From Rhea pennata (lineage: Eukaryota; Chordata; Aves; Rheiformes; Rheidae), in NCBI RefSeq assembly GCF_028389875.1, contig NC_084668.1, forward strand, positions 27,944,993-28,008,992: a stretch of DNA of 64,000 nucleotides, given 5' to 3'. Positions 38,501 through 52,110 of the stretch are shown in pieces; position 1 is the stretch's first letter; every line of letters starts with the position of its first letter. The notes under the pieces are model-generated. The model had not been told where the DNA came from and did not search any database. It worked only from the letters and a program-made list of their open reading frames with translations. A program made the position numbers and the translations under genes.

Positions 38501-38897
38501 CAACGGGGGAGGTTCTGCCACAATATATAACAAATTCCCAGGTCCTAAATGATGTGGCTGGAGGAGAAATGGCTGTTTTAGTATTTTCCATTTCCTAGGT
38601 GAGACTGGGTGAACAGCAGTCATGCCCGAAACCCTGATCGGACCCCTGAAGTCAGACTTTTTGCCCAGTTAAGGAGGGAGGAGAAAAGAAAACGTTTCAC
38701 TTCCCCTTCTCTCAAGCTTCTTTGATACCTATAGTACAACTTCATATTGATATTAGTAAGGAGAATAAAGCTGTTGGTGCTCATGAGAATAGTGGTGTTT
38801 GAATATAGTCCTTGCTGTCACAGATGTATTATTCTTTTCTCCCTTCCCTGAGCTATAATGTGCTCTTCAAATGCTATTGATGCTGAAGAGCAAGAAC

Positions 38898-38914
38898 TTT
38901 TTTTTTTTTTTTTT
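38898..38914 (+). repeat. Poly(T) tract, 17 bases
   Basis: Uninterrupted T run. Confidence 0.9.
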
Positions 38915-41900
38915 AAGTATTTTGATAATCATAATATGGGAAATTCCTTGCATGCCAGAATTTAAAAGTGAGTGAATTAACAGACAAACCTTTAAAAGAT
39001 AAATTGAGAAACAGAAAAAGGAAGAGCATATTTATCCCCTGTAGTTTTATTCTATTAAGGGCCAATGCTGAAATAGCTGATTCATTCTTCCACTTTTATT
39101 CTTGGGATGTGCTGACAGCTGCAGAATATGATGCCAAGTGCTGGCTGCTGCTTGTCCTGCATTCAGACAGGCTGTGGGGAGTAGTTTTGATGTTGCTGAC
39201 TTTAATCCAGTAAGCAGAGACAGAAAGGGAAGCGCTGACAGATCGAACTGACCAACAGCCTTTGGCTTCGAGGCTGTGAGCAGCCGTGTGCAATAGGGGA
39301 TGGTGAGAATTTGCTCTGAGGAGGGATTCCAGCTTGTTGCTTTTTCTCTTTAACCTAAGTATAGCTGGATTTTTGATGCTTTCAGCCATTTAGCTGCTTC
39401 TTACTAGCTCTTTACCTACCTCTAGTAATGAATGCATCTCCCTCCTATGTTATCTATACCATAATGAGATTATTCTATGCTGAGATTACAACAGCATAAA
39501 AATGAGAAAACATTATTAGCAATGTATAAATTATATTCGTTTGATCCATGCCATTATTATTTGTTCCAAGGCAGCTGATACTGCTTTGTTTTCATTTGTG
39601 AGAGGCAGGAGAAGAACAGGTAGTACTTCCATGGCACACAGATACAGCTCAGCTGGAGAGAAGGCACACTTACATCTGCTGCCTGTAAAGGTTTACAGCT
39701 GCTTTTTTATGATCCATTCACTGAACAGAAGGAAAAACCTCTTACATTCAACAGGAAATACAGTGCATGTGCTTTTGATGCAAATAAAAAGCAGAAGCAT
39801 TAGCGTTACTAACAAGTATATTTTCAATTTAGTTTAAATCTTGAGATGCTTTGCAGAGGGTCAGCACTCTTGGGTGGTATCAAAGCATTGCACTGTGTAA
39901 ATATGAAATTCAGGTACTGTAGATGCACACACAGTAGCTAGTGGTCCTTTCTCAAATACTTGAAGTACTTGTCCTCTGGACAAGCGAAGAGTGAAAAATA
40001 AAGTACTGTCTCCGGTATAACAGAGGAAATTTGTCGTAGCCGTAGAAATTAAAGCTACGTGCTTCAAGTTGTGGAGAGGTTTGGCAATAACAACTCCGAG
40101 AATGTGGAGTGGCCACCAATGAAAAGAAAACTCTCTCCATGGGATTTCTCACTCTTAGATAATTTTATTTTTGGCCTAAGATCATGTAGGAGACTCTCTC
40201 TTTGTAAAGGATGTAAGTTTTTTAAGAAAAAGAGGAACAGGAGGAGGAAAGTGTTACTGGCTTCTGATGTTAGAAGCTGTATGGTGGAAGTGATCCTTTT
40301 ATAAAGTCATTCTTTGTAAACTGTTACCAAATATTATTCTGCTGAACATCAAAGATACTATTTTTACCAAAGACAGCCCTGATCGGATGAAGAAAATACA
40401 GATGCAGACAAAGGATGATGACACTAAGATCTAATCCATTATGGAGAAGAGCAGGTTTTGCACAGGTTCACCTGGCCATCAATCAGCTGATAGCTTAGTT
40501 GCTACATGGGCCCCAGGCGCTATGGGTAGACAAGTTTAGACAAGCTTGTCGATCCTAACTCTGTCTTCGTAAGGGATTTAGAAAGTTAATCTATTTATCC
40601 AAATTAACCAACTGATGCCAGGAACTGACTGTATAGCAGGATTTCCAGTACATAGAACTGCATGGCAGCTTTCTGTGTTTGAAACGTTTCGCACAAAGTT
40701 TCAATGCCGTTCAGATTCCCCTACTCAGTGAGAGCTTGGAAATCTCTCAGTGAAGGGTCTACATATTTTCACTAGCTTCTTTTATCTTGAAGGAGGGAGA
40801 AAGATCTGTGTCACAGGTTTCAAGCCAGCACTTTGAGCCTTGATCGCTCTCAGTGCCTCTGTAACTCCTTTACGTGGCACTAATTCTTGCAAAAAAGTGT
40901 CGTCTGATTCTGTCCCCCTACTTGTAACTTTTGATTATCCATTCTTGATGCAGATGAATTTTCCTGTGAAATTACTGGAACAGAATGAAGGCAGATGATT
41001 TGAAAACGAATTGCCTGGAAAATTTGTATGTATGGGTTTTGCTTTTACAGCTGCCTTTTTTAAAGTGTTCACCTGGATATGAAACAAACAAAAACCAATT
41101 AAACCCTGTTTTCCTCATCCTCTGTATCAGATCACATTTTCAGCAATTTTCCTACAGCAGCGATTTCATTCAGTTTATGTGAAATTGGGTCAAAGACTGC
41201 ACGTTTACCCCTACAGCTATCTCTGTTCTCCCCATAAATACCTCTTCCCTATAGGCATCATGATGCAAACGTGGTGTGCATATGTTCTATTTGCAACGTA
41301 TGGGCTAGAAAGGGATGAAGTACAGCAGCTGTGTGATCAAGAAATAATTTATATGTTAGAAAGTTCAGGGAAAGGAGTTATATTAACACAAGATAATAGA
41401 AAAAGAGAAAAAAAAAAGTTGTGCATCTGTACCTGCATAGAGTTGTATAACTTTTTAGGTATGTGGAAAGATTGTTTTTAATTTTTAGCATTTTTTTTTA
41501 ATGTTACATTACCGCAACTGCACCGTGCATTGCCAATGTTACAAGTTGGATCATGTTTGCTTGTAAATGCATTTATAATATTATAATTGCAATGACACCT
41601 GAGAACTGGGAGTGTAGTGCATTTACCAGATATCCAGTGAGATATTGTTTATCCATTCTCCGTTAAGCCTAACTATTTACTATCGGCAAACTTCGCTGTT
41701 GACTTACTATCAACAAACCAACATTGGAAGATTGTGTGGTATTGCTTGTTTAAACGTACCTCGAAGAAGAGCAGTGCAAACTATCATGGTTTAGCAAAAA
41801 TAAATAGCAGATCACACAGAATGATTTTTTTTTAATATACCTTGTTTACACATATAGTTTCTCTGTTTCTCCTATGTATTAACTAACCCATGAATTTGAT

Positions 41901-43017
41901 TTTTTTAATGGAAAATAGCCTTTTGATACCTAAGAAGGTGGTTCTTTAAAATAGCTGAAAAGGGGAAAGTGAAGGCTGCCAGAAATGCCTTACTCAGAGG
42001 GTGTGAAAGGTGAAGGCCTCTTCAGGCAGGCATAAGGTCGTCCTGAATCGGCTGTGAACAGTGAGGAAGTCAGAGAGTTAGAGTTTTTCAGCAACCTCAT
42101 TTGTAATCTACTTGCCCTTCCCTTTACTTTTTATTTTCATTTAATTTCAGTAATACCTAAAGAAGAGCCTGCCTTCACCCCAAGCTATTGGTCTGGAACC
42201 CTGTGTGGTTTAAGTTGATACAGCACTAACTTCTGTCTTCGAGGCTGTAACAGCTCACACAGTCCGGCACCGTTTGCCATTAAAAAGGCATTATGCCAAT
42301 AGTGACTGCTTTTCCTTGGATTAAAAGTGTCGTTCCTAAATGGATCCAGCTACTCTGGAAAAGAAGGCACAACCTGTATTTCTAGTCCTGATAATATTGC
42401 TATTTGACTCATTTTTATCAATTGAGTTCAAAGATTTATTTTTAAAGCAACATTATAACTTGCATGATTATGTTTTACTCCTATATATCTCTGTCCTGTA
42501 TACCTATATATTTTATATATATAGCCCAGCATATCCACGGCCAAATTGAAGCTCCTACCTTACAGAAACGTGCTGTAGTCGTGATCAATTCCAAGAGCAA
42601 TAGGATGTAACAAATACATACAAAACCAGACTTTTTACTGATTTGTAGGCTCCCAGCACAGACCATAAGAAATAATATGTGATTGTCTGTGGCCTGCAAG
42701 AAGTATTGAACTGGAAGGAGATTGCAGAGCTGCAGTGGTGCTTTCAAGCATTTCAACTACTCAGATGAAGCTTTTCACATCTAAACTTTCTTGTTAGAGA
42801 GAAGTGAGAACTCTGGATATCATATTAATAAAGCCATAAACCACTTTTTATCATAAAGTTAGCAAATTTTGTGTCTAGCTGTCATTGCTAAGAAAGAGGA
42901 ATAACATCACAGTAATTAAGCCAAAATTTTCTAGTGAAGTTTGAAACTACTTTGATATAATTGCTTTCTGATTTGCCATACTCTGTCAATAGAGCAGATA
43001 TTCTTCTTCTAAGACTA

Positions 43018-43037
43018 CTTAGTCTTCTAAGACTAAG
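43018..43037. repeat. Perfect 9-bp hairpin
   Basis: CTTAGTCTT, CT, AAGACTAAG. It overlaps a direct repeat of CTTCTAAGACT, so it may have arisen by slippage. Confidence 0.7.
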
Positions 43038-45364
43038 AATTAATCTTAATTTTAAAGTTGTTTGGCTTTCCAGTTCCTGATTCTGTTTACTACCAATATA
43101 GTTGTGATGTGGTATATTTGTGTTACACTATCAGTATAAGATATGGTTCCTATTAGAGATTATAGGATTAAAAAAAAAAAAGCCAATTACTGTAATAAGG
43201 AACTACATCAAAATTACAGGGAAATAAAAATGGAAAAGGGAAAATAAAGACTGTAGTGAAAGCATGATATGTTTACTGATTCAGATGGAAAGATCCGTTG
43301 TGTTGCTGAGTTGTGTGGTAATACGTACGTGTTACTCTGGACCTATTTGTTCTGCCATTGCGAGGATACGGATGGGTATCAAGAAATGCTGCATATTGCT
43401 TATTTTAGCTTAGTTTAGTTTTTAATTCTGTTATTTAAAGAATTCCAGAAAATCCATGACTGCTGAATGAAAGGTGACTGTTAAAAGATAGGTCTTGAGA
43501 ATTAGTTTTAAATTAGAATGAACTTGCGTACTCTAAATATTGCTTTTTATGTTGGCTGTTAGGACAGATATACTTGCAAAGTTGAGCAAGATAAAGGCCT
43601 TACTATATACGTTAGAGGTCAGGTAACTTCTTTTGCTTTTTTATTGTTTACTGTTTACCGTAGTTTAACTGTAGCTTAATTTCCTTAGGTACACAGTAAG
43701 TCAGTGATCTCTGGAGAACGTGCCGTTGTTGAACCAGGACGAGCAGTGCTATTTTAGCTAGTAATGCCTGAACTAGAATGTTTTTTGTTGTACGTAGATT
43801 AACGTAAATTACTCTCCTTTAAATATAAATCTACATCGGTGCTATCCAGCAACCTCAATTTTCCCCCGCGGCGCGGGGCCTTGCTGCGGGGAGCCCTTTC
43901 CAGCGCGTCAGGCACACAGTTACGTACCTGAGGCCTCATAAACAGAAGGCAGGCAGCAAAACCTGAGTTTGCTGCTCAGTAAGCGTCTTTATTACCTCCT
44001 ATCTGAATGTGATAAAATCCCCATGGACCACGGGTCAAAGTTTATTCTGTATGCAGAGTCTATGTGCAGAAAAAGAAAGCACAGGATGTGGTTTACTTCT
44101 AATCTCTTAAAAGCCGAATAAGTAAGGCAGTGTAAAAGTTCACTCTTACCATCCTCTCACAGGAAAAGGAAGGAGGGGAAACGCAACATATATAATATTT
44201 AGAAAAGAAAGGAAAACTGGTTAAAAGGTCGTTTAGGAATAATTGTCACAAAACCTTTCCTGTCAGTTTACGGTCTTTCTCATTATCCATCAGGAAAAAC
44301 AAATCTCAGCTATTTACATAGATAGATTTTATTTCATTCCCCTCCTCCAGTATGACCATAATTCTGGCTGCTCTTACTAAAAGAAAAGTTAGGAAATGAG
44401 TTAGTTAAAATATTAATGTAGTGAGTTACATTTGCTAAAGCAATAAAGAGCTTTACATGGTGTTCTGAAATACCGGAATTCAATTCACAGAGTTTGCCAA
44501 AGCTCTATTTTTATTTTGTCTTCATCTGATGTTATCAGGGTTGTTCGTGTTCCAAAAATGGATGAGTTTCAGCAGTAGTTAGCAGTTGGTAATAGGAGTC
44601 AAGGAGAGTGAGGTTTTTAACACATTCAGAATGTTGAATTTCCCCTCCATCTGATGATAATAATTTAACATAAAAAAAAAAACTCACAAAATTGTGTGGA
44701 TTTTAAAGAGCCTCCCACACACCTTATGGAATTGAAATTCTGTGTGGGCCTGGAACCACGAGCATGTTCAGTAAGTATGATCTCCAGAAGCGCGTTTTAT
44801 TTAAGAAAAAAATTAAATGAAAAATTAATTGTAGCTATTTTATCCAAACACTCCAGTTTCCTAACATTTCAATTATGCCTATTAGGCAACCATGCCATTT
44901 ATGTTTAACTAAAAATTTCCTTAGGGTGATAGCTGTAAAATTTAAATATTTGTTTACTCATTTGGGAGTTTCAATTATAGGAACATAATATTATGCTAAA
45001 TCTTGAAGTATGTCCAAGGAAAGGTCACGCTTTGCTGAAACCTTTTAGCTGAAGCTTTTTCATACCAAAATATATTTAACAGTATTGTCTGCTGTGCATT
45101 TTCATCAGGTCACGTAATTTTCATTGTGGCATAAAGAGCTGCTTTTAACCCTGGATTCACAAGCAGACCTGGCACATGACCAAGATATATACTCTGCTCT
45201 ATGGATTCACAAAACAGGCTGACGCAGAGGACATATTGTAGATAAATGTGGGAAATCCTATCTGCTTCATCATCCAGTAAGTGAGAGGAGAAAAAAAAAA
45301 TCCTTTTCTGAGCCATTTTTAGGAAACTATTTCATGAACATACACTATAAATGTTTTTAGTGGG

Positions 45365-45382
45365 TTTTTTTTTTTTTTTTTT
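45365..45382 (+). repeat. Poly(T) tract, 18 bases
   Basis: Uninterrupted T run. Confidence 0.9.
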
Positions 45383-46147
45383 GGAAGCATGGCAGGTGGG
45401 ACTCAGAAATTGTTAAGACAGAGTAGGCATAGCCTTAGTGTATTCAGGAATGCATCTGCTACTGCATTTTACTAACAATTTACCTTTCTTTATTTACCTA
45501 GTAAAAATATAATAACACCATAGAAAACTATTCGTCTTAATTGTACTGGTAATGCTGTAAAATGAAAATACCACGCATACGTGTCAGTATAGTTATAAAA
45601 CTAATCCTGCTCTGACTGTTACAACAATTATTTTAATCTCAGCATTAAAAAAGGTACAGACACGAGGGGGTCAAGCTACAAAGTCTGCTAAACAGAGAGA
45701 GGTTTTGCAGACCTTTTGCTGAGGTTCAGGGATGGAGCCCTCATCTCCTACCATCAACCTGTTTTAAAATACTGACTATTACTCAGTAGAGGACGTGTTT
45801 GCAAATTCGGATCACTGCTTGTCTCCGTTAGTCCCAGAGATCATACATGGATTCTGAATATACTGGCTGGCGCTGCAGTTGCACCATTTTTAGAACTTTT
45901 TTTATTGTCCCCACAGTAAATATATTGTAATATGAAAGGTATTTGTGGTAACATTTACTCTGTTGATTGAAAGCAAAATATTGCTCACAGTGAAACCCTT
46001 CAAAATTTGGGTTGAAGTTGGTAGATCTTAGAAATATAATTATATAAATAAATAAATAGTTTTAGGATACAAAAGATAGTGAAGCCATACAGAATGACAC
46101 AGAAAAGATACACATACTCTATTTTGTGTACATATTTTGTAGTATGG

Positions 46148-46169
46148 ACCCTTTATTATCATAAAGGGT
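46148..46169. repeat. Perfect 9-bp hairpin
   Basis: ACCCTTTAT, loop TATC, ATAAAGGGT. No T run follows that would make it a polymerase III or bacterial-type terminator. Confidence 0.7.
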
Positions 46170-49100
46170 TGGGCTATAGTTAGAAATGTAGGAGATATAG
46201 TTAGGCTGTACTTAGGAATTACACTATAAAGAAATTGATTACTTTTTTGTGCTATGTATACTTCATCAGGTTTCGCTCATAAATCTGGCACACTAACAAT
46301 GTTTTACGAGATATCATTATAGAAGCACTAAAAAAATACTGTTACTGTGAGTAGTTTTGCCAAAAAAATTTACTTCCTGAAGAAGTCAATCATGTATAGA
46401 AAAAAAACAGAAATATGCTATTTTTACAGAGATTGTGTATAAAAAACATCTTCAGGAACACTACATGGAATATTATCTTCCTTAGGTATCTGCCCATTGA
46501 TAACATATTTTTATCACGATACAGCAATCTAAGGGAAAATATTGCACATTCCTTTCTCATTTCTGTTAGAAAATTAAATTCTGATAAGGTTCTATACGAT
46601 ATGTCTCTTATTACTCTGTAGAGTGGCAATTTAAGGACTAGAAATGCATGTTTTTTTTGTCTTTATGATCCAAATCTGACCACTGGAGTTGCTTTCATGT
46701 TGTTGTTTTCATGAAGTTAGAAAATAATTGTTCAAAACTCACTTAAATCAGCAGTAGCCTTCAGTTAAGGGAAGTTCAGTTAAATCCAAAATACATGGTT
46801 GAAATATAGAGCAAATACTGGCTTCTTGCTGATAAATTAAAACAAATAGTATTTGGTTTTCTCATAGCTTTATCATCAGTTCCTCTTATGAATGCTAAGT
46901 AAACTGCAGATGAGAAATTATAAGAAAACACATCTTGCAAAATGAAGCATCAGTTGCAGTCAAAAAATGGACTATACTAAAAATTAAGCAACGAAGAAAA
47001 CAAATTATGCATGTTAGGATGCCAATATGAAATATAGTATGGGCTTGCCAATATTGAAGAGATAGCAGAATGTAGACTGAATTATTAATGTTAGCACTTA
47101 CCAGACAAGCTCTATGAGTATAAAGCAAAAAGGATGAAGCTTACTATTAAAGATTAGTAAACTTCCTCCTACTGCAGGAAACATTTTATACTTTGTTTTC
47201 TTCTTATTTATTTTTGCATTTCAAATACATCAGTGTCTCTGATTCTAATGGGAATGGCCATGTTAAGGTCAGGTTAAGTGTAAATTGCCTGCTTAGGAGA
47301 TGTCAGTGTGGAAATTCTGCAAAAATAAGAATGTATAATTTTGAATGTTTATGTTTTATTAATAGATATTCTATGTTAAGTCCAGATTTGAGTGGATAAG
47401 GAACAAAATACAGTTGTGCAAGTATGTCACATGATGCTGGAGTGTATATAGCACTAATGAAAGTGGAAAATTAAGCTCCTAACTTTATAAATATATACCT
47501 TGTGTCACGATTATGCAAAGAAGTAGGTTGTGCTCTTTTATCACCAGGGACCCTTGCTCTAAAGGGACAATTGAACATAGCTGTAGAGCACAGAAATCAC
47601 AAAGTTTCTTCCACTCCAATAATAAATAAATGGAGTCAGAATGCATATCATTTTCATTAAATTAATGCCTAGTTGTTAAAAAGTAAAGGTATTTCAACCT
47701 CCCTCCCCTCTTGGAACTAGAAGGACCGATTTCAATTCAGGGTTCAGTAATACGAGAGCAACATAGCTCTAAGGCAACTGAGAAGTTGGATGAATACAAG
47801 CTGTGTTGCTGCCTGCGCACAGGTTTTCAGATTATCGATGGCCTTTGCCCTGGTATGACTATAAATAGTATTCTGGCTTGTCTTTTGATTACATAGGTTA
47901 TACAGATACCCAGGGAAATGTGCTTTTGGATAAAACTTAATGTGCTTTATTTAGTTTCAGCTAGTAAGATTTTATTTAATTAAATGAATTATGTAGATTT
48001 TTTAATTGTCAGAATGCCAACAAGGATCTACTGGGCTTTGGAAATCCTTTCCATTAGAACAAAAATGACTTTGTTTCTTATAATGAACATTTTCGGGGCA
48101 GAAATCTTTAATATGGCTCAAGGCCATTTTGATATGGCTACTTTTAATTAAGCACATAAATTATTAACATTTTGAAAACTGGAATGAGTTCTTTTCATAG
48201 TATTTTTAGCATGCCTATTTCTACTTAATATTCTTTCTTGTCAGATAATTCTACTGACAGACAGATAAGGTAAGTCCTAAGGTGTTCAGGAAAAAAGCCT
48301 ATATCATTGTTCTAATGAGTAAACAGGGCCTTTCGCACAGTAAGTGATAGTGTTAAGCACCACTCAGAATGAGGACCATCACGAGTACTTTAAAATACTA
48401 AAGTACTGCATGTATCTATCTATATTTAAATCATAGATTTTTAAAAAATTATTTTCCCCTGTGTAACATAGCTCACATATTTTTCTGCAAGGAGTTTTGG
48501 AGCTTTTTAAATTTATACATCAGAAAAAGGTAAATTAACCATAAAAGTCTATTTAAACAAAGAAAAGAGATAAAACTCAAGTCTAGGACAGTAAACCAAT
48601 GTAGACATGAGGCTCTGCATCTTCCCCTAGTTTCCTCAAGCAAGCCTGACAGAGGATTTGCCAGAATGTGTCATGTGCTCTAAAGCCTAGGAAACACAGT
48701 TTTAAATATCACTGTTTTAAACAAATGATCGTAATGAATTTCAGGACTTTTGATAGTTTAAAACAAAGGCTTTAGTTGTATATGTATACAATTGCATTAC
48801 ACGCTCTTTTGTATAAGCTATGGTGTAAAGGGGTTTGATGTAAATTATACCTGGCAATGTGTCATACCACACAATATTAAAAATATCCGTCCCTAGCATG
48901 TACTTAATATTCTGCTGTGTTTTGGTATTGTTAGAACAAGCACTCTGTGAAAGTGAACCAATTAATGTCTGGTTTGATTTATGGGTCATAAACTATGAGG
49001 CTGCAACCATAAATAGTGCAAAGGGTTTTGATTGTAAGAAGATGCCAAGCATTCCCCTTCTAAAAATTAGATCTCACTTAAATGTCTAATATCAGGAAAT

Positions 49101-50007
49101 AACACATCATTTTTAATTTCATTTTCACTCTTTTCTGTGACTATTATGGATCATATGAACTATAACAAAGAGCCATAATAATGTGTCACACGTTGAACTC
49201 GGTAAATTTTATTAAAATATTATCCACTCTTTTCTTCCCAGTGAGTCTCTAACTTATATTGTCTCATTCAGGAATAATATGGTACTGTCTTCTGACCTGT
49301 CACAGTGTTATCTCTGGTTCTGTTCAGATATTTTCATTACAAGCATTATGTTGTTGAATTGAATAATAATGAAGTGAATGGTGTTTAAGATGAATTTTAG
49401 AATTAGTACACTAGCTCTTCCAAAAATGTTTTAAAGCTTTCATTCGTCCCTTTTTTTTTTAATGATGCTAAATAGAAGTTCAAAGATACTAGAAAGCATT
49501 TCCCTCATCTTTTAATTAGTGTGGTATAAAGACGACCAATGAACATATACATTTCCAGTGTGTATATATATTCACACACAGAGAGAGTGAGAATGAATGA
49601 ATACTAGATCTCTTCTGAGTTCTTCAAATATTAGCTCACCTGAAGTTCTTGATCTCATTATCACCACCCAGTGGAAAAGCTTGGATCTAATGCCAAGTTC
49701 TGATGTGAACTTCAGGACTTCTTCCTGTGGAAATATCTACTACTTGAGTAAATGAACTGAAGCTCCCTGGAGGTGAGGTTTCCTATTGACTTTAGAAGAC
49801 TTTTGATCAATTTTTAAGGCTACAGATCTGCTATCCTAAATCTCAATATGTATACTTTTAATATTTATTTATTTATTTGCTTTTATTTGCTGGGCTTTCT
49901 CTTTGATGCCTCATCTGTTTTGGTTACAAGCATTTAGCTTCTTAAGCATCTTTGAAGTATTTTTTTTTAATAGAGCAAGCTTTAATTGTTTAAAATATAA
50001 TTAGTAA

Positions 50008-50035
50008 AAATTTTAATTGATAAAAATTAAAATTT
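50008..50035. repeat. Perfect 11-bp AT-only hairpin
   Basis: AAATTTTAATT (50008-50018), a six-base spacer, and AATTAAAATTT (50025-50035). Low complexity, so the chance probability is not small. Confidence 0.65.
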
Positions 50036-51679
50036 GGTGCTCATTATTTAGTCAGCTTCCTTTTCAGAAAAGTACAAGATATTGAAAGTCTGCTTCAAAT
50101 CTCCTAGGATATTGCTTATGGAATTAAAATGGCTTTAAAATTGTGCTAGCTATGCAATTTGCATTCTAGATTTTAGGAGGTTTTTGCTGGACATACTGAA
50201 GAAGCTGATTCTGAGGAAGTGCAAAATTCTGTGGTCTTACCGCATTTTATTTTGAGCTGTTGTAGGGGAGTAGTATATTTTTTTACAGAACTTTTCAGTG
50301 CTATGCCTGGAATAGTGCTCCTTGCACTGTTGTACTAGATTACTATAGAAGTGAAACTGAAGAGGACTTTTATATAGCAATCAGTTATTAAAAATTGAGA
50401 TATAGCAACCAATGATACCATATAAGCACTTTTCCTACCTTGGTTTTTGTTACCTGCTTTAATTTGTTTTTATTTATTATGTTCCAGCTTGACTTGGATG
50501 TTTAGTTTGACTGGATGTTAGGAAATTCTAATTCCATCACAGATTGTTCTTAGCACTCTCTTATAAGTTGTTGTTGTAGGGCTCCATTTGATTTCCATGT
50601 AGAGTCACTCTTCAAATGTGTGCGGTGGAGGATTTGCTTGCAAGACTGGTGCTGGCTTGTATAACATAGCACAGTAAATTACACTTTTAATGTTTGAAAC
50701 AGACCACAGTTGCTTATGAAAAGGACTCTTTCACCTTGGCTGGACCGACAGGTGTTTTATGACCCTTGTAAAAGTCTCCCTCGATTTAAGTCTTTCATGA
50801 TACATTGATTTTTGGTCATATTCAGAGTCTCTTTGTCCCCCCCCATTTGCAAATTGAAAGAAGAGAACAAAACAACAATGTTCTCACTAGCATCCTTCAT
50901 GCTCTTGAAGCTGCAGCTTGAGAACTGTGCTAGGGGATCTAGATGACCACATAGTACAAGACTTGTCATAAATGTATTTATTTTTGGGGTGGGAAAGGTT
51001 AGGGAAGGAAAAAAAAACAACAAAACTCCTTCCAGGAGTTTGCATGAGCTGATGGGGAAATTCTGCAGCATGAACTTGGAAGAGGAGGTAAAGAGAACAG
51101 TGTATTTGATTTATAACAGACAAATCTTTCTCGCGATAGTATCCTAAGGCAGACAGTGGTAGTGTTGGTAATCTGAACAAGGCAGAAAACTTTTTGCATC
51201 TCTCATGACATGACATTGTTCACGGCTAGATATAGATGCTATATGGGTATAAGAAGAGTAAGAGTAGTCATTCTCATTCTCATCTTGCCAGACTGCTTCT
51301 CCCAGGAACTGCTCTGCGAGGGCTAAGGTATAAATTACAGCCTTTGGAGGGCTGGAAAGGAGTAAAGAAGACAAAAAAAAAAATCTTCTGTGTATGCTAT
51401 GTGTGGACTGGTTGGAAAAACAAGGTGAATTAGGCAGGCTCTGACACTACATTTAATTTTGTAACTTTCGTTACTGGTTCCAGCTCTTACCTCCTTTTTC
51501 TGCCAGATTAAAATTAGGGAAGAGCCTGGTGCTAGGTGTAGAAGCGCTGCTATTCATCAGCCATGCATACCTGAACAGATTAAGCCATCCCTTGAGTGAG
51601 GGGAGAGGGTGAACATACCCTCACATATGCAACATTATTTCAGTAAATGTCTACAAACAGGTGCTTGGAAAGCTGATTC

Positions 51680-52110
51680 TTCAGCATGAGTTTCTCATCC
51701 GTGCGTTCCTCAGCACAATCCAACAGTGTGTTTCAATCTTCTCTGCTTCTTCTCAGACCAGGCAGAAGTGTCAGGACAGCCTCTCTGACTCTCTTCCTGC
51801 GACTTGTGAAGGTTGAAGGGTCCAGCCCAAGATGTTGGCGCGTGCCGCCGAGCCGGGTGTCCCCGTCGGATCCAGGACGGTGCTGCTGTTCCCCCTCAGC
51901 TTCCGTGACGCCGGCCCTGCGCGCGGCCCGCGCAGCTGGAACCGGGTGCCCGCTGCCTGCGCTCTCTGCACGCCTCAGGTACAGGGAAGCCGCACGCACT
52001 GAGGAACCAGGGTGCGAGAGCGTCCCAGCTTCCCTTCTGGTAGTTTCACTGCGCTCAGAGGGCAGGAAGGTGTGTGTCACACAGCGCACAAAGTATATTG
52101 CCCAGTAATG
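51680..52110. other. CpG-rich patch about 4 kb upstream of ZNF804A
   Basis: Dense CpGs from about 51835 to 52060. A long frame is open on each strand (140 codons on +, 118 on -); neither resembles a known protein, and both follow from the base composition. A CAG/GTACAG donor-like site lies at 51976-51981 on the + strand. It may be a satellite CpG island, an alternative upstream first exon, or a regulatory element of ZNF804A. Confidence 0.4.

Larger units (their letters stand above)
33800..51680. other. Gene-free AT-rich DNA
   Basis: The longest quiet stretch. It holds homopolymer tracts (34587-34605 A, 38898-38914 T, 45365-45382 T), a 21-bp tandem pair (35527-35568), TAATTA-type motifs (34071-34087), hairpins at 43018-43037, 46148-46169 and 50008-50035, and one small CpG patch near 43865-43915. 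No gene or RNA gene could be supported. Confidence 0.55.

Noticed and set aside
46148..46169. Hairpin as a terminator
   Set aside because: No gene ends before it, no T run follows, and intrinsic terminators are a bacterial feature.
50490..50540. Possible degraded CR1 LINE 3' fragment (TTTAGTTTGACTGGATGTTA-like)
   Set aside because: A short resemblance only. The flanks lack the other CR1 landmarks and the terminal octamer repeat, so a coincidental match is as likely.
51686..52108. 140-codon + strand frame and its 118-codon antisense partner
   Set aside because: Both are open because of the CpG patch; the Ser/Arg/Pro-rich products match nothing known.
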